Below, piece after piece: positions 26,666-35,577 of a DNA stretch of 64,000 nucleotides (within the stretch, counting starts at the first letter, position 1; every line of letters begins with the position of its first letter). The stretch is from Anaerolineaceae bacterium. Its GTDB lineage: Bacteria > Chloroflexota > Anaerolineae > Aggregatilineales > Phototrophicaceae. The notes under the pieces are model-generated. The model was not told where the DNA came from. It made no database searches and worked only from the letters and a program-made list of their open reading frames with translations. The stretch spans positions 310,001 to 374,000 of the forward strand of contig JAPPOB010000010.1 of NCBI GenBank assembly GCA_028818375.1, read 5' to 3'. Made by a program: the position numbers and the translations under genes.

Positions 26666-27542
26666 AGGAGTCTGGCCGGCACTGGTGACGCCCGCAACCG
26701 AAAACGGCGAAATCAACGAAGATTGCCTGAATGCATTGATAGACCATCTGGTAGACAAAGGCGTCGATGGTCTCTATGTCGGTGGATCCACGGGAGAGGG
26801 TCTGTCCCGGTCCGTCGGACAACGCATGAAACTGACTGAACTGGCCGTGAAGGCGGTCCAGGAACGCGTGCCGGTTATCGTTCACGTGGGAGCCGTTGCG
26901 CTCCCGGACGCCCTGCATCTGGCCCGCCACGCCGCAGAACTCGGCGCGGCCGGGATCAGCAGCATTCTGCCTCCGGACTACGAGAGCGAAGAAAGCCTGT
27001 GGCGCTACTATGCCGGTATCGCTGCAGCAGCCCCGACAACAGCGCTGCTGGCGTATATCCTGAACGATGATCGCGGCACGCCAGGCCTGATGAAACGTCT
27101 GCAGGGTTTACCCCAGGTGGCCGGCGCCAAGTATACGGGCCCGGACATGTACGAATTCCGCCACATGATTGACCTCGGTGAAGGGCGCTACTGGTCCATG
27201 TTCACCGGGATGGACGAAATGTGTGTGTACGGAGTCCTTGCCGGCGCTGCCGGCACCATTGGCTCAACCCTGAATTTTATGCCGGGGGTCTATCGGGAAA
27301 TCCGACGGCTCGTCGCGGCGGGGGATGCCAACGGCGCCTCAAGTCTGCAGGAACGGGCCAATGCCGTCACGACCATCCTGCACCGTTACGGCTACATGGG
27401 GGCGCAGGTTGTGGCGCTTGACCTGCTTGGTTTCAACGTGGGCGGTCCGCGCCTGCCGCATTTGCCGCTCAACGATGACCTGGCCGGTTCATTGCGAGAG
27501 GAATTGCAAGGCAGCGATTTCTTCCAGCTCTGCGCGCTTTAA
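26652..27542 (+). CDS. N-acetylneuraminate lyase-like DapA/NanA-family aldolase
   Basis: Class I Schiff-base aldolase, 296 aa. Active-site elements are GGSTGEG (44-50), Tyr135 in LLAYIL, and the Schiff-base Lys160 in GAKYTGPD. The downstream blocks FTGMDEMCVYGVLAGAAGTI and GSTLNFMPG match NanA (sialic acid lyase) better than DapA, which supports cleavage of a 2-keto-3-deoxy sugar acid to pyruvate plus an aldehyde. An earlier in-frame ATG at 26538 lies wholly within the creatininase gene and is not used. No sialic acid transporter genes are adjacent, so the true substrate may be another keto-acid sugar. Confidence 0.78.
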   Translation: MRNFEGVWPALVTPATENGEINEDCLNALIDHLVDKGVDGLYVGGSTGEGLSRSVGQRMKLTELAVKAVQERVPVIVHVGAVALPDALHLARHAAELGAAGISSILPPDYESEESLWRYYAGIAAAAPTTALLAYILNDDRGTPGLMKRLQGLPQVAGAKYTGPDMYEFRHMIDLGEGRYWSMFTGMDEMCVYGVLAGAAGTIGSTLNFMPGVYREIRRLVAAGDANGASSLQERANAVTTILHRYGYMGAQVVALDLLGFNVGGPRLPHLPLNDDLAGSLREELQGSDFFQLCAL

Positions 27543-27567
27543 TACGTCACTCGCTCTGCCCCAAAAT

Positions 27568-27599
27568 GTGATACACTGAATACAGACTGACTGGTCGGT
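27568..27599 (+). promoter_or_regulatory. tetR-men promoter with overlapping TetR-type operator
   Basis: Extended -10 TGATACACT (27569-27577) is followed by the near-palindrome ACTGACTGGTCGGT (27586-27599), whose arms match at five of six positions. The palindrome covers the expected transcription start, the usual place for a self-repressing TetR operator. No good -35 is seen, which fits an extended -10. The 12-mer TGTGATACACTG recurs before the ABC exporter at 63504. Confidence 0.6.
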
Positions 27600-27614
27600 T
27601 TGTAAAGGTTGTCT

Positions 27615-28226
27615 GTGTCACCGGACTACGCAGGGCGTGACCCCGACGGGACCCGTGGACGGATTCTGGATGCCGCGCTCGAGAAATTCTCCAGCAAGGG
27701 TTACCACAGTACCCGCATGGATGAAATTGTCGCCGGTTCCGGGACGTCCAAGGGCGCCATCTATTTTCACTTTCCCAACAAGGAGCGGCTTTTCCTCGCG
27801 CTGGTTGATCAGTTTGCCGACCTCCTCGAGCGTCGTGTCAGCGCCGCCATCGAAGATGAAGTTGTCGGCATGCGCAAGGTTCAGGCCGGCCTGCATGCCT
27901 GTCTGGACACCTTTGGCAAGTACCGACGCCCGGCCAAGCTTTTGCTGGTTCAGGCCGTAGGTCTGGGCAGCAGTTTCGAAATGAAACGGATGGAGGTGAA
28001 TGACCGCTTCATTGCCCTGATCCGTAGCTGGCTGGATGAAGCGATAGAGGTGGGGGATATCGCGCCGGTTGACAGCGACGTGGTGGCCTGCGCCTGGATG
28101 GGCGCCATTTACGGCGTGGTCATTCGCTGGGTCTACACCGGGGAACCGGAACCGGAGCGCATCCTTTCCGCACTCTTGCCCGTGTTGCTCAAGAGCGTTG
28201 GCTATGTTGCACCAGCGGGTAGCTGA
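27615..28226 (+). CDS. TetR/AcrR-family transcriptional regulator
   Basis: DNA-binding repressor of about 203 aa. The N-terminal helix-turn-helix domain reads ILDAALEKFSSKGYHSTRM then TSKGAIYFHFPNKERLF, the standard TetR signature; the C-terminal ligand domain is not classified. I choose GTG 27615, with AAAGG 6 bases upstream, over the TTG at 27609. Its end overlaps menF by 23 bases, making it the first gene of the menaquinone operon. By position it likely represses itself and the men genes through the palindrome at 27586-27599; the effector is unknown. Confidence 0.9.
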   Translation: MSPDYAGRDPDGTRGRILDAALEKFSSKGYHSTRMDEIVAGSGTSKGAIYFHFPNKERLFLALVDQFADLLERRVSAAIEDEVVGMRKVQAGLHACLDTFGKYRRPAKLLLVQAVGLGSSFEMKRMEVNDRFIALIRSWLDEAIEVGDIAPVDSDVVACAWMGAIYGVVIRWVYTGEPEPERILSALLPVLLKSVGYVAPAGS

Positions 28227-29592
28227 AAGGTCCGAAACCGCGGTCGCGACGGGCCGGCTGCTCAGTGTGAACCTGCCCTGCCCGGGCGTCGATCTACGCG
28301 ACTTTTTGACTTTCTCCCGGGGAACCCCGCGATTTGCGCTGGAACAACGTTGCGGTGGGCCAGCCGTGGCGGGCGCCGGCATCACAGCGGAGCTCGTCGC
28401 CTGGGGCGACCGTTTCACCAGCATTGAAGGCCAGACCCGCACACTGTTTGAGAGCGCCCTGGTGGACGGAGATGGACCTGCCGGGTGCCAACCCAGGCTG
28501 TTTGGCGGATTCGCCTTTCAGGACGACTTTGTGCCGGACAACACCTGGACCATCTGGTCGCCGGCCTGGTTTGTTTTGCCGCATTACCAGTTCGCCTTGA
28601 TCGATGGCGAGTCGTGGTTGACCCTGAATGTGCAGGTCCCTGCTGACGACAACGTCGCCGAGACCTTGTTTGACTTGCGACATGCCTTGCAGGATCGTTG
28701 CCATGAGTTGCAGTCCCACGCCCGGCAATGGTCAGAACGGCCGCAGGCGCGTTTGCGGACGCTTGAGTACCCCATGGCGCGCGCGACATGGGACGACATG
28801 ATTTCGACGGCCAGTGGCCGAATCGCAGACGGGGAGTTACAGAAAGTCGTACTGTCACGAGTCGCCGAAGCGCGTTTCGATCGTCCGCCGGATACAGAGT
28901 TGGCGTTGGAACGATTGCGACGAAGCTACGACAACTGTTGGCGTTTCCTCCTCGAGCCATGCCCTGGACACGCCTTTTTTGGCGCCACGCCGGAGCTGCT
29001 GGCCGACGTGCAGGGCAGGAATATGAAGAGCATGGCGCTTGCCGGTTCCGTTGCCCGGGGCGCCACCCGGGACGAGGATGAGACCCTGGCGCGGCAAATG
29101 ATGGCCGATAGCAAGGAACGGCACGAACATGCGCTGGTCGTGAAGACCATGAGCAGACGGCTGGCCTCCATGGGGGAAACTAAAGCGCCGGAAGTTCCAA
29201 GCGTACTGAAACTGGCGAATATCCAGCACCTGCACACCCCGCTGTACTGTCGCCTGAACAAGTCTGGCGGTACACTTTCCCTGGTCAAACTCCTGCATCC
29301 TTCCCCCGCCCTGGGAGGGACTCCCCGGACGGCCGCCCTGAAACTCATCAGTGAGCTGGAACCCGTGCCGCGCGGCTGGTACGCCGGACCGGTCGGCTGC
29401 CTGACCATGCAACTGGATGGCACATTCGTGGTGGCCATCCGCTCTGCCATCTGCCAGGAGCGACGCATGTGGCTCTATGCCGGAGCAGGCATCGTGGCAG
29501 GGAGTGTCGCGCAGCGGGAATGGGTGGAATCCGAACTTAAGTTTCGCCCTGTACTGTCCGCGATGGGATTGCAGGAGGGGCAGCCTGACTAA
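28204..29592 (+). CDS. menF: Isochorismate synthase
   Basis: Chorismate-utilising enzyme making isochorismate, the first committed step of menaquinone synthesis. 462 aa from ATG 28204, which lies inside the end of tetR. The C-terminal chorismate-binding domain shows GELQKVVLSR (with the catalytic Lys expected for isochorismate synthases), FFGATPELL, ALAGSVARG and the acidic DEDE, then the conserved HLHTPL, PALGGTPR and GWYAGPVG. A salicylate- or siderophore-type synthase is less likely given menD-B-E-H downstream. The stop overlaps the predicted menD CTG start by 8 bases. Confidence 0.93.
   Translation: MLHQRVAERSETAVATGRLLSVNLPCPGVDLRDFLTFSRGTPRFALEQRCGGPAVAGAGITAELVAWGDRFTSIEGQTRTLFESALVDGDGPAGCQPRLFGGFAFQDDFVPDNTWTIWSPAWFVLPHYQFALIDGESWLTLNVQVPADDNVAETLFDLRHALQDRCHELQSHARQWSERPQARLRTLEYPMARATWDDMISTASGRIADGELQKVVLSRVAEARFDRPPDTELALERLRRSYDNCWRFLLEPCPGHAFFGATPELLADVQGRNMKSMALAGSVARGATRDEDETLARQMMADSKERHEHALVVKTMSRRLASMGETKAPEVPSVLKLANIQHLHTPLYCRLNKSGGTLSLVKLLHPSPALGGTPRTAALKLISELEPVPRGWYAGPVGCLTMQLDGTFVVAIRSAICQERRMWLYAGAGIVAGSVAQREWVESELKFRPVLSAMGLQEGQPD
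29573..29587 (+). promoter_or_regulatory. Shine-Dalgarno and CTG start of menD
   Basis: AGGAGG at 29573-29578, a 6-base spacer, then CTG at 29585-29587. In the menD frame no ATG, GTG or TTG lies near the N-terminus expected for the family; the nearest ATG is about 110 bases upstream, in the middle of menF. The strong ribosome site and spacing point to CTG initiation. Confidence 0.6.
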
Positions 29593-31324
29593 TCCGGCCA
29601 CTCTCTGGGCGCGCACCTTTGTCGCGGCACTGGCGCAGGCCGGACTGCGAGCGGTCTGCGTCGCGCCCGGTTCCCGGTCCACGCCTCTGGTGCTGGCCTT
29701 CGCCCGCCAGCCGGATATTGAGGTCAGTTCCCATCTGGACGAGCGCAGCGCTTCCTTTTTCGCCCTGGGGATGTCACTGGCGCAGGACCGGCCAGTTGCC
29801 TTGCTGTGTACCTCTGGCACTGCGGCGGCCAATTTCTACCCGGCCGTCGTGGAGGCGAACCTTGCGCGCGTGCCCCTGTTGGTCATCACGGCGGACCGAC
29901 CGCCGGAGTTGCGTCACAGCGGCGCCAACCAGACCATCGAACAGGTCAAACTTTACGGCGACCACGCGTTGTGGTCCATCGATTGCGCTCCGCCGGAAGC
30001 GCAGCCATCCCAGCTGGCCCTGCGTCAGCTGGCGACGCTTGCCGCGCGCTGTCTCGCGCAAACCAAGGGATTGCGGAAAGGGGTGGTTCACGTCAACATG
30101 CCGTTTCGCAAGCCGCTGGAGCCTGACATGGAAGACACTCCTGCGTTGACCGACGCCTGGCCGGTCTCCAGGGTGAGCCCCGTGCCAACCAGTTCCCTGG
30201 AACCGGACGAAGCCGACAGTGACTTTTTCCACGACCTGGTGCGGGAGCACAGCAATGGTCTCATCGTCTGTGGCCCAGGCTCTGCGCGGGATTTCCCGGC
30301 CGATTCTGTGTTTGAGTTCGCGCGAGCCGTCGGCTGGCCTCTCATTTGCGACCCCATGTCCGGATTGCGATATGAAGACGCCGATGTCGTGGCCTGTGCC
30401 GATACCATCCTTGCTGCAAGACCGGAACACGCGCCGGCCCCCGATCTGGTCCTTCGCCTGGGTGCAGTCCCTACGTCGGCTGCCCTGAACGCCTGGCTGG
30501 ATTCTGACGGGCCCGAACACCAGATACAGTTGAGCCCTTCAGGGACCTGGGCGGATGACAGCCACCGGACAACAGGCTTTGTGCAGGCTGGTCACTCGCT
30601 GCTCGAGACCGCCAGCGCCATGCATTCCAGGAGCACAGGGCAGGCGACATGGTGGTGTCGGGCTGAAAAAGCGGCGCGGAAGGTGCTGCGCCACTACCTG
30701 AACGAGGGCCACTGGTTTGACGGCGCTGCGGTGGCGGAGCTTCCAAAACATTTGCCAAAAAGCGCAACCCTTTTTGTCGGCAACAGTTTGCCGGTCCGCT
30801 TGCTGGACCAGTTCGGATTGCCGCAGGGGAGCAGCCTGCATGTCTTTGCCAATCGTGGCGCCAGCGGAATCGATGGCAACATTTCGACCGCTCTCGGTCT
30901 TGGGCACACGCGCGCGCGACACCCGCTGGTGGCCCTGGTCGGGGACATCACCTTTTACCATGACATGAACGGGTTGCTGGCGATTCGTCGCCTGGGCCTT
31001 GCCGCGACCATCGTGCTTCTCAACAACAATGGCGGCGGCATCTTCAGACGTTTGCCCGTTCATGCCCTTGAGCCGGAATTCACGGACCTTTTTCTCACGC
31101 CGCACGGCCTTGAATTCAGCCATGCCGCCCGACTCTATGGCATTGGGCACATATTGGCGGACTCTCGCAAGGTTTTTCAAACGGCCCTTACAGAAAGCAT
31201 CGGGAGCGGCAAGTCGACGATCATTGAAGTGCCAACAGATTCACTTGAGGACTTGCGGCAGCGCGATCGTTTGATGGAAGCAGTCGGCGTGGACCTGGAC
31301 CGTCTTCAGGCGGAGCCGATTTGA
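29585..31324 (+). CDS. menD: SEPHCHC synthase (thiamine-diphosphate enzyme)
   Basis: Thiamine-diphosphate enzyme that adds the succinyl semialdehyde unit from 2-oxoglutarate to isochorismate, the second menaquinone step. 579 aa from the CTG start. The N-terminal pyrimidine domain has [10 protein letters not shown] and the catalytic Glu in [13 protein letters not shown], with [17 protein letters not shown] next. The C-terminal diphosphate domain has [23 protein letters not shown] and NNNGGGIF, the Mg-ThDP motif. Placement between menF and menB fits the pathway. Confidence 0.95.
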   Translation: MTNPATLWARTFVAALAQAGLRAVCVAPGSRSTPLVLAFARQPDIEVSSHLDERSASFFALGMSLAQDRPVALLCTSGTAAANFYPAVVEANLARVPLLVITADRPPELRHSGANQTIEQVKLYGDHALWSIDCAPPEAQPSQLALRQLATLAARCLAQTKGLRKGVVHVNMPFRKPLEPDMEDTPALTDAWPVSRVSPVPTSSLEPDEADSDFFHDLVREHSNGLIVCGPGSARDFPADSVFEFARAVGWPLICDPMSGLRYEDADVVACADTILAARPEHAPAPDLVLRLGAVPTSAALNAWLDSDGPEHQIQLSPSGTWADDSHRTTGFVQAGHSLLETASAMHSRSTGQATWWCRAEKAARKVLRHYLNEGHWFDGAAVAELPKHLPKSATLFVGNSLPVRLLDQFGLPQGSSLHVFANRGASGIDGNISTALGLGHTRARHPLVALVGDITFYHDMNGLLAIRRLGLAATIVLLNNNGGGIFRRLPVHALEPEFTDLFLTPHGLEFSHAARLYGIGHILADSRKVFQTALTESIGSGKSTIIEVPTDSLEDLRQRDRLMEAVGVDLDRLQAEPI

Positions 31325-31337
31325 AAGGAGTGCATGG

Positions 31338-32222
31338 ATGGAGAAAGTGAGCATGCCGTTGGACATCGGCAACGAGGACCTGATGCGTCTTGCTTCCTGG
31401 GAGGAAGTCAACCCGCCAGGGGACGTGACCTACCACAAGGCGGAAGGTATCGCCCGCATCGCCTTTAACCGACCGGAAATCCGCAATGCCTTTCGACCAC
31501 GGACCATCGACGAGATGACCGCGGCGCTGATGGACGCCTGGCATGACAACGACATTGGTGTGGTGTGGATTACGGCCAATGGTCCCAGCCCGAGAGATGG
31601 CGTTTGGTCCTTTTGCGCGGGGGGCGACCAGAAGGTTCGCGGCCAGGCTGGTTACGTGGGTGACGACGGTGTGGCCCGACTGAACGTTCTGCAGTTGCAG
31701 CGTTACATCCGCAATATCCCAAAACCCGTCGTGGCGGTGGTTCCGGGCTACGCCATTGGAGGAGGCCACGTGCTTCACGTCTGCTGCGATCTCACGATCG
31801 CCAGCGAGAATGCGCGCTTCGGGCAGACCGGACCGATCGTTGGCAGCTTCGATGCCGGTTTCGGCTCCTCCTTTCTTGCCGCGCAGGTCGGGCAGAAGAA
31901 GGCCCGCGAAATCTGGTTCCTCTGCCGCCAGTACAGCGCGGCCGAGGCGGAGGCCATGGGCATGGTCAACCGGGTTGTGCCCCTGGCCAGCCTTGAGCGG
32001 GAAGCCCTGGAATGGTCGCGCGAAATGCTGAAAAAGTCGCCTCTGGCGCTGCGCTTCATCAAGGCCGGTCTCAACGCCGAACTGGATGGTCAGACCGGCG
32101 TCCAGGTGCTGGCAGGTGACGCGACCATGCTGTTTTACATGACCGAAGAAGGCAGTGAGGGGAAAAACGCCTTCCTCGAAAAGCGCGAACCGGACTTCAG
32201 CCGCTTTCCCCGCAGAGCCTGA
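31338..32222 (+). CDS. menB: 1,4-dihydroxy-2-naphthoyl-CoA synthase
   Basis: Crotonase-fold enzyme forming the naphthoate ring from o-succinylbenzoyl-CoA. 294 aa, with ATG 31338 7 bases after AGGAG. Diagnostic segments are [53 protein letters not shown] and the C-terminal [13 protein letters not shown] then the proline-ending PDFSRFP. The TGP before VGSFD resembles the E. coli-type enzyme, where the position of the catalytic Asp in the mycobacterial form is Gly and bicarbonate is needed; assignment to that type is inference. Confidence 0.96.
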   Translation: MEKVSMPLDIGNEDLMRLASWEEVNPPGDVTYHKAEGIARIAFNRPEIRNAFRPRTIDEMTAALMDAWHDNDIGVVWITANGPSPRDGVWSFCAGGDQKVRGQAGYVGDDGVARLNVLQLQRYIRNIPKPVVAVVPGYAIGGGHVLHVCCDLTIASENARFGQTGPIVGSFDAGFGSSFLAAQVGQKKAREIWFLCRQYSAAEAEAMGMVNRVVPLASLEREALEWSREMLKKSPLALRFIKAGLNAELDGQTGVQVLAGDATMLFYMTEEGSEGKNAFLEKREPDFSRFPRRA

Positions 32223-33685
32223 TGCGTGACTGGCTGGCGGCGCTCGCAGCCGCGACACCGGGGCGGGAGGCCCTTGTCGCCGAAGACACGCGCCTGACTT
32301 ACGGCGAACTCAACAGAAGAGTCGCGCAGCTTTGCGCCGCCTGGCATGGCGCGGGTCTCAAATCCGGCCAACGGGTTGCCATGGTCATGCATGGCAACTG
32401 CGAGACAGTAGTGCGTCTCTTCGCCGCCATGCGACTCGGCCTGGTGCTGGTGCCACTGGGTGCGCGCCTGACCTCTGACGAACACAGCGCGATTCTGCAA
32501 AATGCAAAGTGCCACTGGTTGCTACCTGAATCAACGCGCGAGCCGCTTCTGCGCCTGCCCGGAAACGGGGTTTCCGACAGCGTTCCCGTCCCGCTTGAAG
32601 CAACTGCGGGCCAGGTGGGAGCATATCTGGACGGGACGCTGAGCCCTTCCGCGCCGCTGGCCATAGTCCATACATCCGGAACGACCGGGGTGCCAAAGGG
32701 CGTTGTGCTCACGACAGGCAACTTTTTTTTCAACGCGATGGGCGCCACGTTACGCCTCGGCCACCTGCCGCAGGACCGCTGGCTGTGCGCAATGCCCCTG
32801 TGGCATGTTGGCGGCCTGGCCCTGGTGACCCGCGCAATCCTGCAGGGCGCGACAGTGGTTTTGCATCCCCGCTTCGATGCTGAAGCCTTCATGCACGCCC
32901 TGCAGCATGAAGGCGTCACCATGGTCTCGCTGGTGCCCGCCATGTTGCATCGTGCGCTGGACCACCTGGACGGAGGCTGGCCGGGCAACCTGAGAATTGC
33001 ACTGGTCGGTGGCGCGCCCCTGTCCAGCGCCTTGCACGAATGGAGCATTGACAGGGCATTGCCGGTGGCGCCGACCTGGGGGCTCACCGAGACCTGCTCG
33101 CAGGTTGCAACACTGTTGCCGGCCGGGGCTGAGTACAAGCCGGGCAGCACCGGCAAACCCCTTCTTTTCTCCTCACTTCGAATTGCCGGCGACTCAGGTG
33201 AAGACCTGGCCAGGGGCGAGATCGGCGAGATTCGGGTCAGCGGAGCGACGGTGATGCAGGGCTACCTGGGCGATCGGCAGTCGACGCCCGCTGCGATTTG
33301 CGACGGCGAATTGCGCACAGGTGACTTGGGTTACCTTGACGACGAAGGAGACCTGTACGTCGTGCAGCGTCTCGACGACCTTATCATCAGCGGCGGCGAA
33401 AATGTCTATCCGACAGAAATCGAGAGAGTCTTGATCGCGCATCCCCTGGTGGAGGACGCCGTCGTGCTGGGCATTGAAGACGCCGAGTGGGGGCAGCGGG
33501 TAGCCGCTGTCGTGCAGGCCAGGCGGACTGACACATTCAGCGTTGAAGACCTGTCCGCTCATTTGCGGAAGCACATGTCGGCCTTCAAACTGCCGCGGAA
33601 ATGGCGAATAACTGACAAAAGTTTTCGCCCGGTTTCCGGCAAGGTGAGGCGATCGGACCTGGCGAAACTGTTTGAGGATGATTAG
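32222..33685 (+). CDS. menE: o-Succinylbenzoate-CoA ligase
   Basis: Acyl-adenylating enzyme activating o-succinylbenzoate with ATP and CoA, 487 aa. The P-loop is VHTSGTTGVPKGV, the A5 motif is GLTETCSQ, and the A7-A8 hinge is RTGDLGYLDDEG followed by LDDLIISGGENVYPTEIE. The catalytic C-terminal Lys is in GKVRRSDL. ATG 32222 shares one base with the menB TGA (TGATG). It could serve another aryl or acyl acid, but its place between menB and menH makes MenE much the best call. Confidence 0.93.
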   Translation: MRDWLAALAAATPGREALVAEDTRLTYGELNRRVAQLCAAWHGAGLKSGQRVAMVMHGNCETVVRLFAAMRLGLVLVPLGARLTSDEHSAILQNAKCHWLLPESTREPLLRLPGNGVSDSVPVPLEATAGQVGAYLDGTLSPSAPLAIVHTSGTTGVPKGVVLTTGNFFFNAMGATLRLGHLPQDRWLCAMPLWHVGGLALVTRAILQGATVVLHPRFDAEAFMHALQHEGVTMVSLVPAMLHRALDHLDGGWPGNLRIALVGGAPLSSALHEWSIDRALPVAPTWGLTETCSQVATLLPAGAEYKPGSTGKPLLFSSLRIAGDSGEDLARGEIGEIRVSGATVMQGYLGDRQSTPAAICDGELRTGDLGYLDDEGDLYVVQRLDDLIISGGENVYPTEIERVLIAHPLVEDAVVLGIEDAEWGQRVAAVVQARRTDTFSVEDLSAHLRKHMSAFKLPRKWRITDKSFRPVSGKVRRSDLAKLFEDD

Positions 33686-34518
33686 TGCCCCGGCTCGTGG
33701 TCAACGATTTGAGTTACCACTTCCGCTGCGAGGGCAGCGGTCCGCCGCTCTTGCTGTTGCATGGCTTTACCGGCTCTCATGCCAATTGGGCTCATCTCCA
33801 GGCTGGCTTTGCCGAGCACTTTCTGACCCACGTCGTCGATCTGCCCGGCCACGGCAAGACAGACACGCCCGGGGATGCAACGCGTTGCCGGCAGGAGTTG
33901 GTCAGCGCCGATCTGGTGGCCCTGATGGCCCGCTGCGGTCACAACCGTTTCAATCTGCTTGGCTATTCCATGGGCGGACGTCTGGCGCTGGCACTGACCT
34001 TGTGCTTTCCGGACAAAGTCACTGCCCTGGTCCTGGAGAGTGCATCGCCGGGCCTGCCTACAGCAGCGGAACGGGAACGGCGGCAGCAGCAGGACGAAGC
34101 GCTGGCGGGGAAAATCGAGGCCGAAGGGGTGCGCCGCTTCGTGGAAGAATGGGAACAACTGCCGCTTTTCGCCAGCCAGAGGCAGTTGCCCTCGTCAGTA
34201 AGGAATGCCCTGCGCCAACAGAGACTTGGCAACAGCGCCCATGGCCTGGCTACCAGCCTGAGAGGCGCAGGAACCGGCACGCAGTATTCCTGCTGGTCGC
34301 AGATTCCGCAACTGAAGACACCCACTCTCCTGATCTGCGGTGAACTGGATGCGAAATTCTGCGACCTGGCCAGGCGCATGGTGTCGGCCAACCCCGCTCT
34401 AAAGCTGCGGCAGGTGGCTGGAGCAGGACACTGCGTGCATCTGGAGCAGGCGCAGTCTTTCCAGCGTGCCGCCATGGACTTTCTGATCGGCCAGGAGAAA
34501 CGGCATGCTGGTATTTGA
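33685..34518 (+). CDS. menH: SHCHC synthase (alpha/beta hydrolase)
   Basis: Alpha/beta-hydrolase that eliminates pyruvate from SEPHCHC, 277 aa. The oxyanion segment is LLLLHGFTGSHANW, the nucleophile Ser95 is in LLGYSMGGRLAL, the acid is in LLICGELD and the His in GAGHCVHLEQ, all in the MenH order. It starts at GTG 33685 sharing the G of the menE TAG (TAGTG). Its end overlaps the dipeptidase gene by 14 bases. menC, menA and later ubiE-type genes are not in the window. Confidence 0.9.
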   Translation: MPRLVVNDLSYHFRCEGSGPPLLLLHGFTGSHANWAHLQAGFAEHFLTHVVDLPGHGKTDTPGDATRCRQELVSADLVALMARCGHNRFNLLGYSMGGRLALALTLCFPDKVTALVLESASPGLPTAAERERRQQQDEALAGKIEAEGVRRFVEEWEQLPLFASQRQLPSSVRNALRQQRLGNSAHGLATSLRGAGTGTQYSCWSQIPQLKTPTLLICGELDAKFCDLARRMVSANPALKLRQVAGAGHCVHLEQAQSFQRAAMDFLIGQEKRHAGI

Positions 34519-35577
34519 CGGACACCTCGACCTCGCCTGGAACGCCTTGCAATGGAACCGCGATATCCAGCTGTCTGTACACACCTTACGTACGCAGGAA
34601 GCAGGACTCACAGGCAAGGGACGGGGACAGAACACTGTTGCCTTGCCGGAAATGCGTCAGGGATCCGTTTTTCTCTGTTTCGCCACTCTGCTGGCGCGTT
34701 CAACGCCGGTGCAGGTGCCGCACGTCGACTTTCATTCACCGGCCCAGGCTTGCGCCAGCGCGCAGGGCCAGCTTGCCTGGTATCGGACCATGGAACGACT
34801 GGGCAAGTTGGTCATCATCACCAGTCTGGAGCAACTGGAGTCGCACGTCCACGCCTGGAAAGGGCATTTGGCCGGAGACAAACGGGAAAATCCTCCTGGA
34901 ATCATCCTCAGCATGGAGAGCGCAGACCCCATCCTGGAGCCGGAAGACCTGCCTGACTGGCAGGCCGCGGGCATTCGCCTGATTGGCCCGGCGCACTACG
35001 GCAAAGGGCGCTAGCCGGCGGCACAGGGGTGGATGAGGGACTGACAGACAGGGGCCGTCGATTGCTGCGGGAGATGGAGCGGCATGGCGTCATGCTTGAT
35101 CTGACGCACTTGTCGGATGCGTCCTTCCGGGAGGCGCTGGACCTGTATCATGGGCCGGTACTGGCCAGCCACAACAACTGCCGGGCACTGGTGCCGCACC
35201 AGCGTCAATTCAGTGATGCACAAATAGGGGCCATCATCGCAAGGGACGGGGTCATCGGCGCCGCCCTGGACGCCTGGATGCTCGTGCCTGGCTGGGTCAA
35301 GGGTTCAATTGCCAACAGACAGGCAAGGCTCTCGATGGTCGCCGACCACGTCGATCACGTCTGTCAACTGGCCGGCAACAGCCGCCACACCGCCCTGGGC
35401 TCGGATCTGGATGGTGGCTTTGGACGCGAACAATCGCCGGCGGATCTCGACACCATCGCTGATCTGCAGAAAATCGCGGCCCTTCTCGTAGGGCGTGGTT
35501 ACAGTTCGGACGAAGTGGCCGCCGTAATGCATGGCAACTGGTTGCGCCTGCTGCGCAAGGCCTGGGGAGCTAGGTGA
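34505..35577 (+). pseudogene. M19 (renal-type) dipeptidase, frameshifted
   Basis: Zinc dipeptidase of the membrane dipeptidase family, normally about 357 aa. The first 170 residues carry the metal motif DGHLDLAWN (H7, D9) and the bridging Glu in LSMESADP. The frame then ends at TAG 35012-35014 after AHYGKGR. The rest continues in the next frame (from about 35013) as AGGTGVDEGLTDRGRRL, with HLSDASF, ASHNN, a His-rich VDHVDHV region and GSDLDGGFG. One missing base restores the frame, so this is either a recent frameshift or a sequencing error. AGGAG lies upstream of ATG 34505. It is the last gene of the men operon; a link to menaquinone is not known. Confidence 0.85.
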
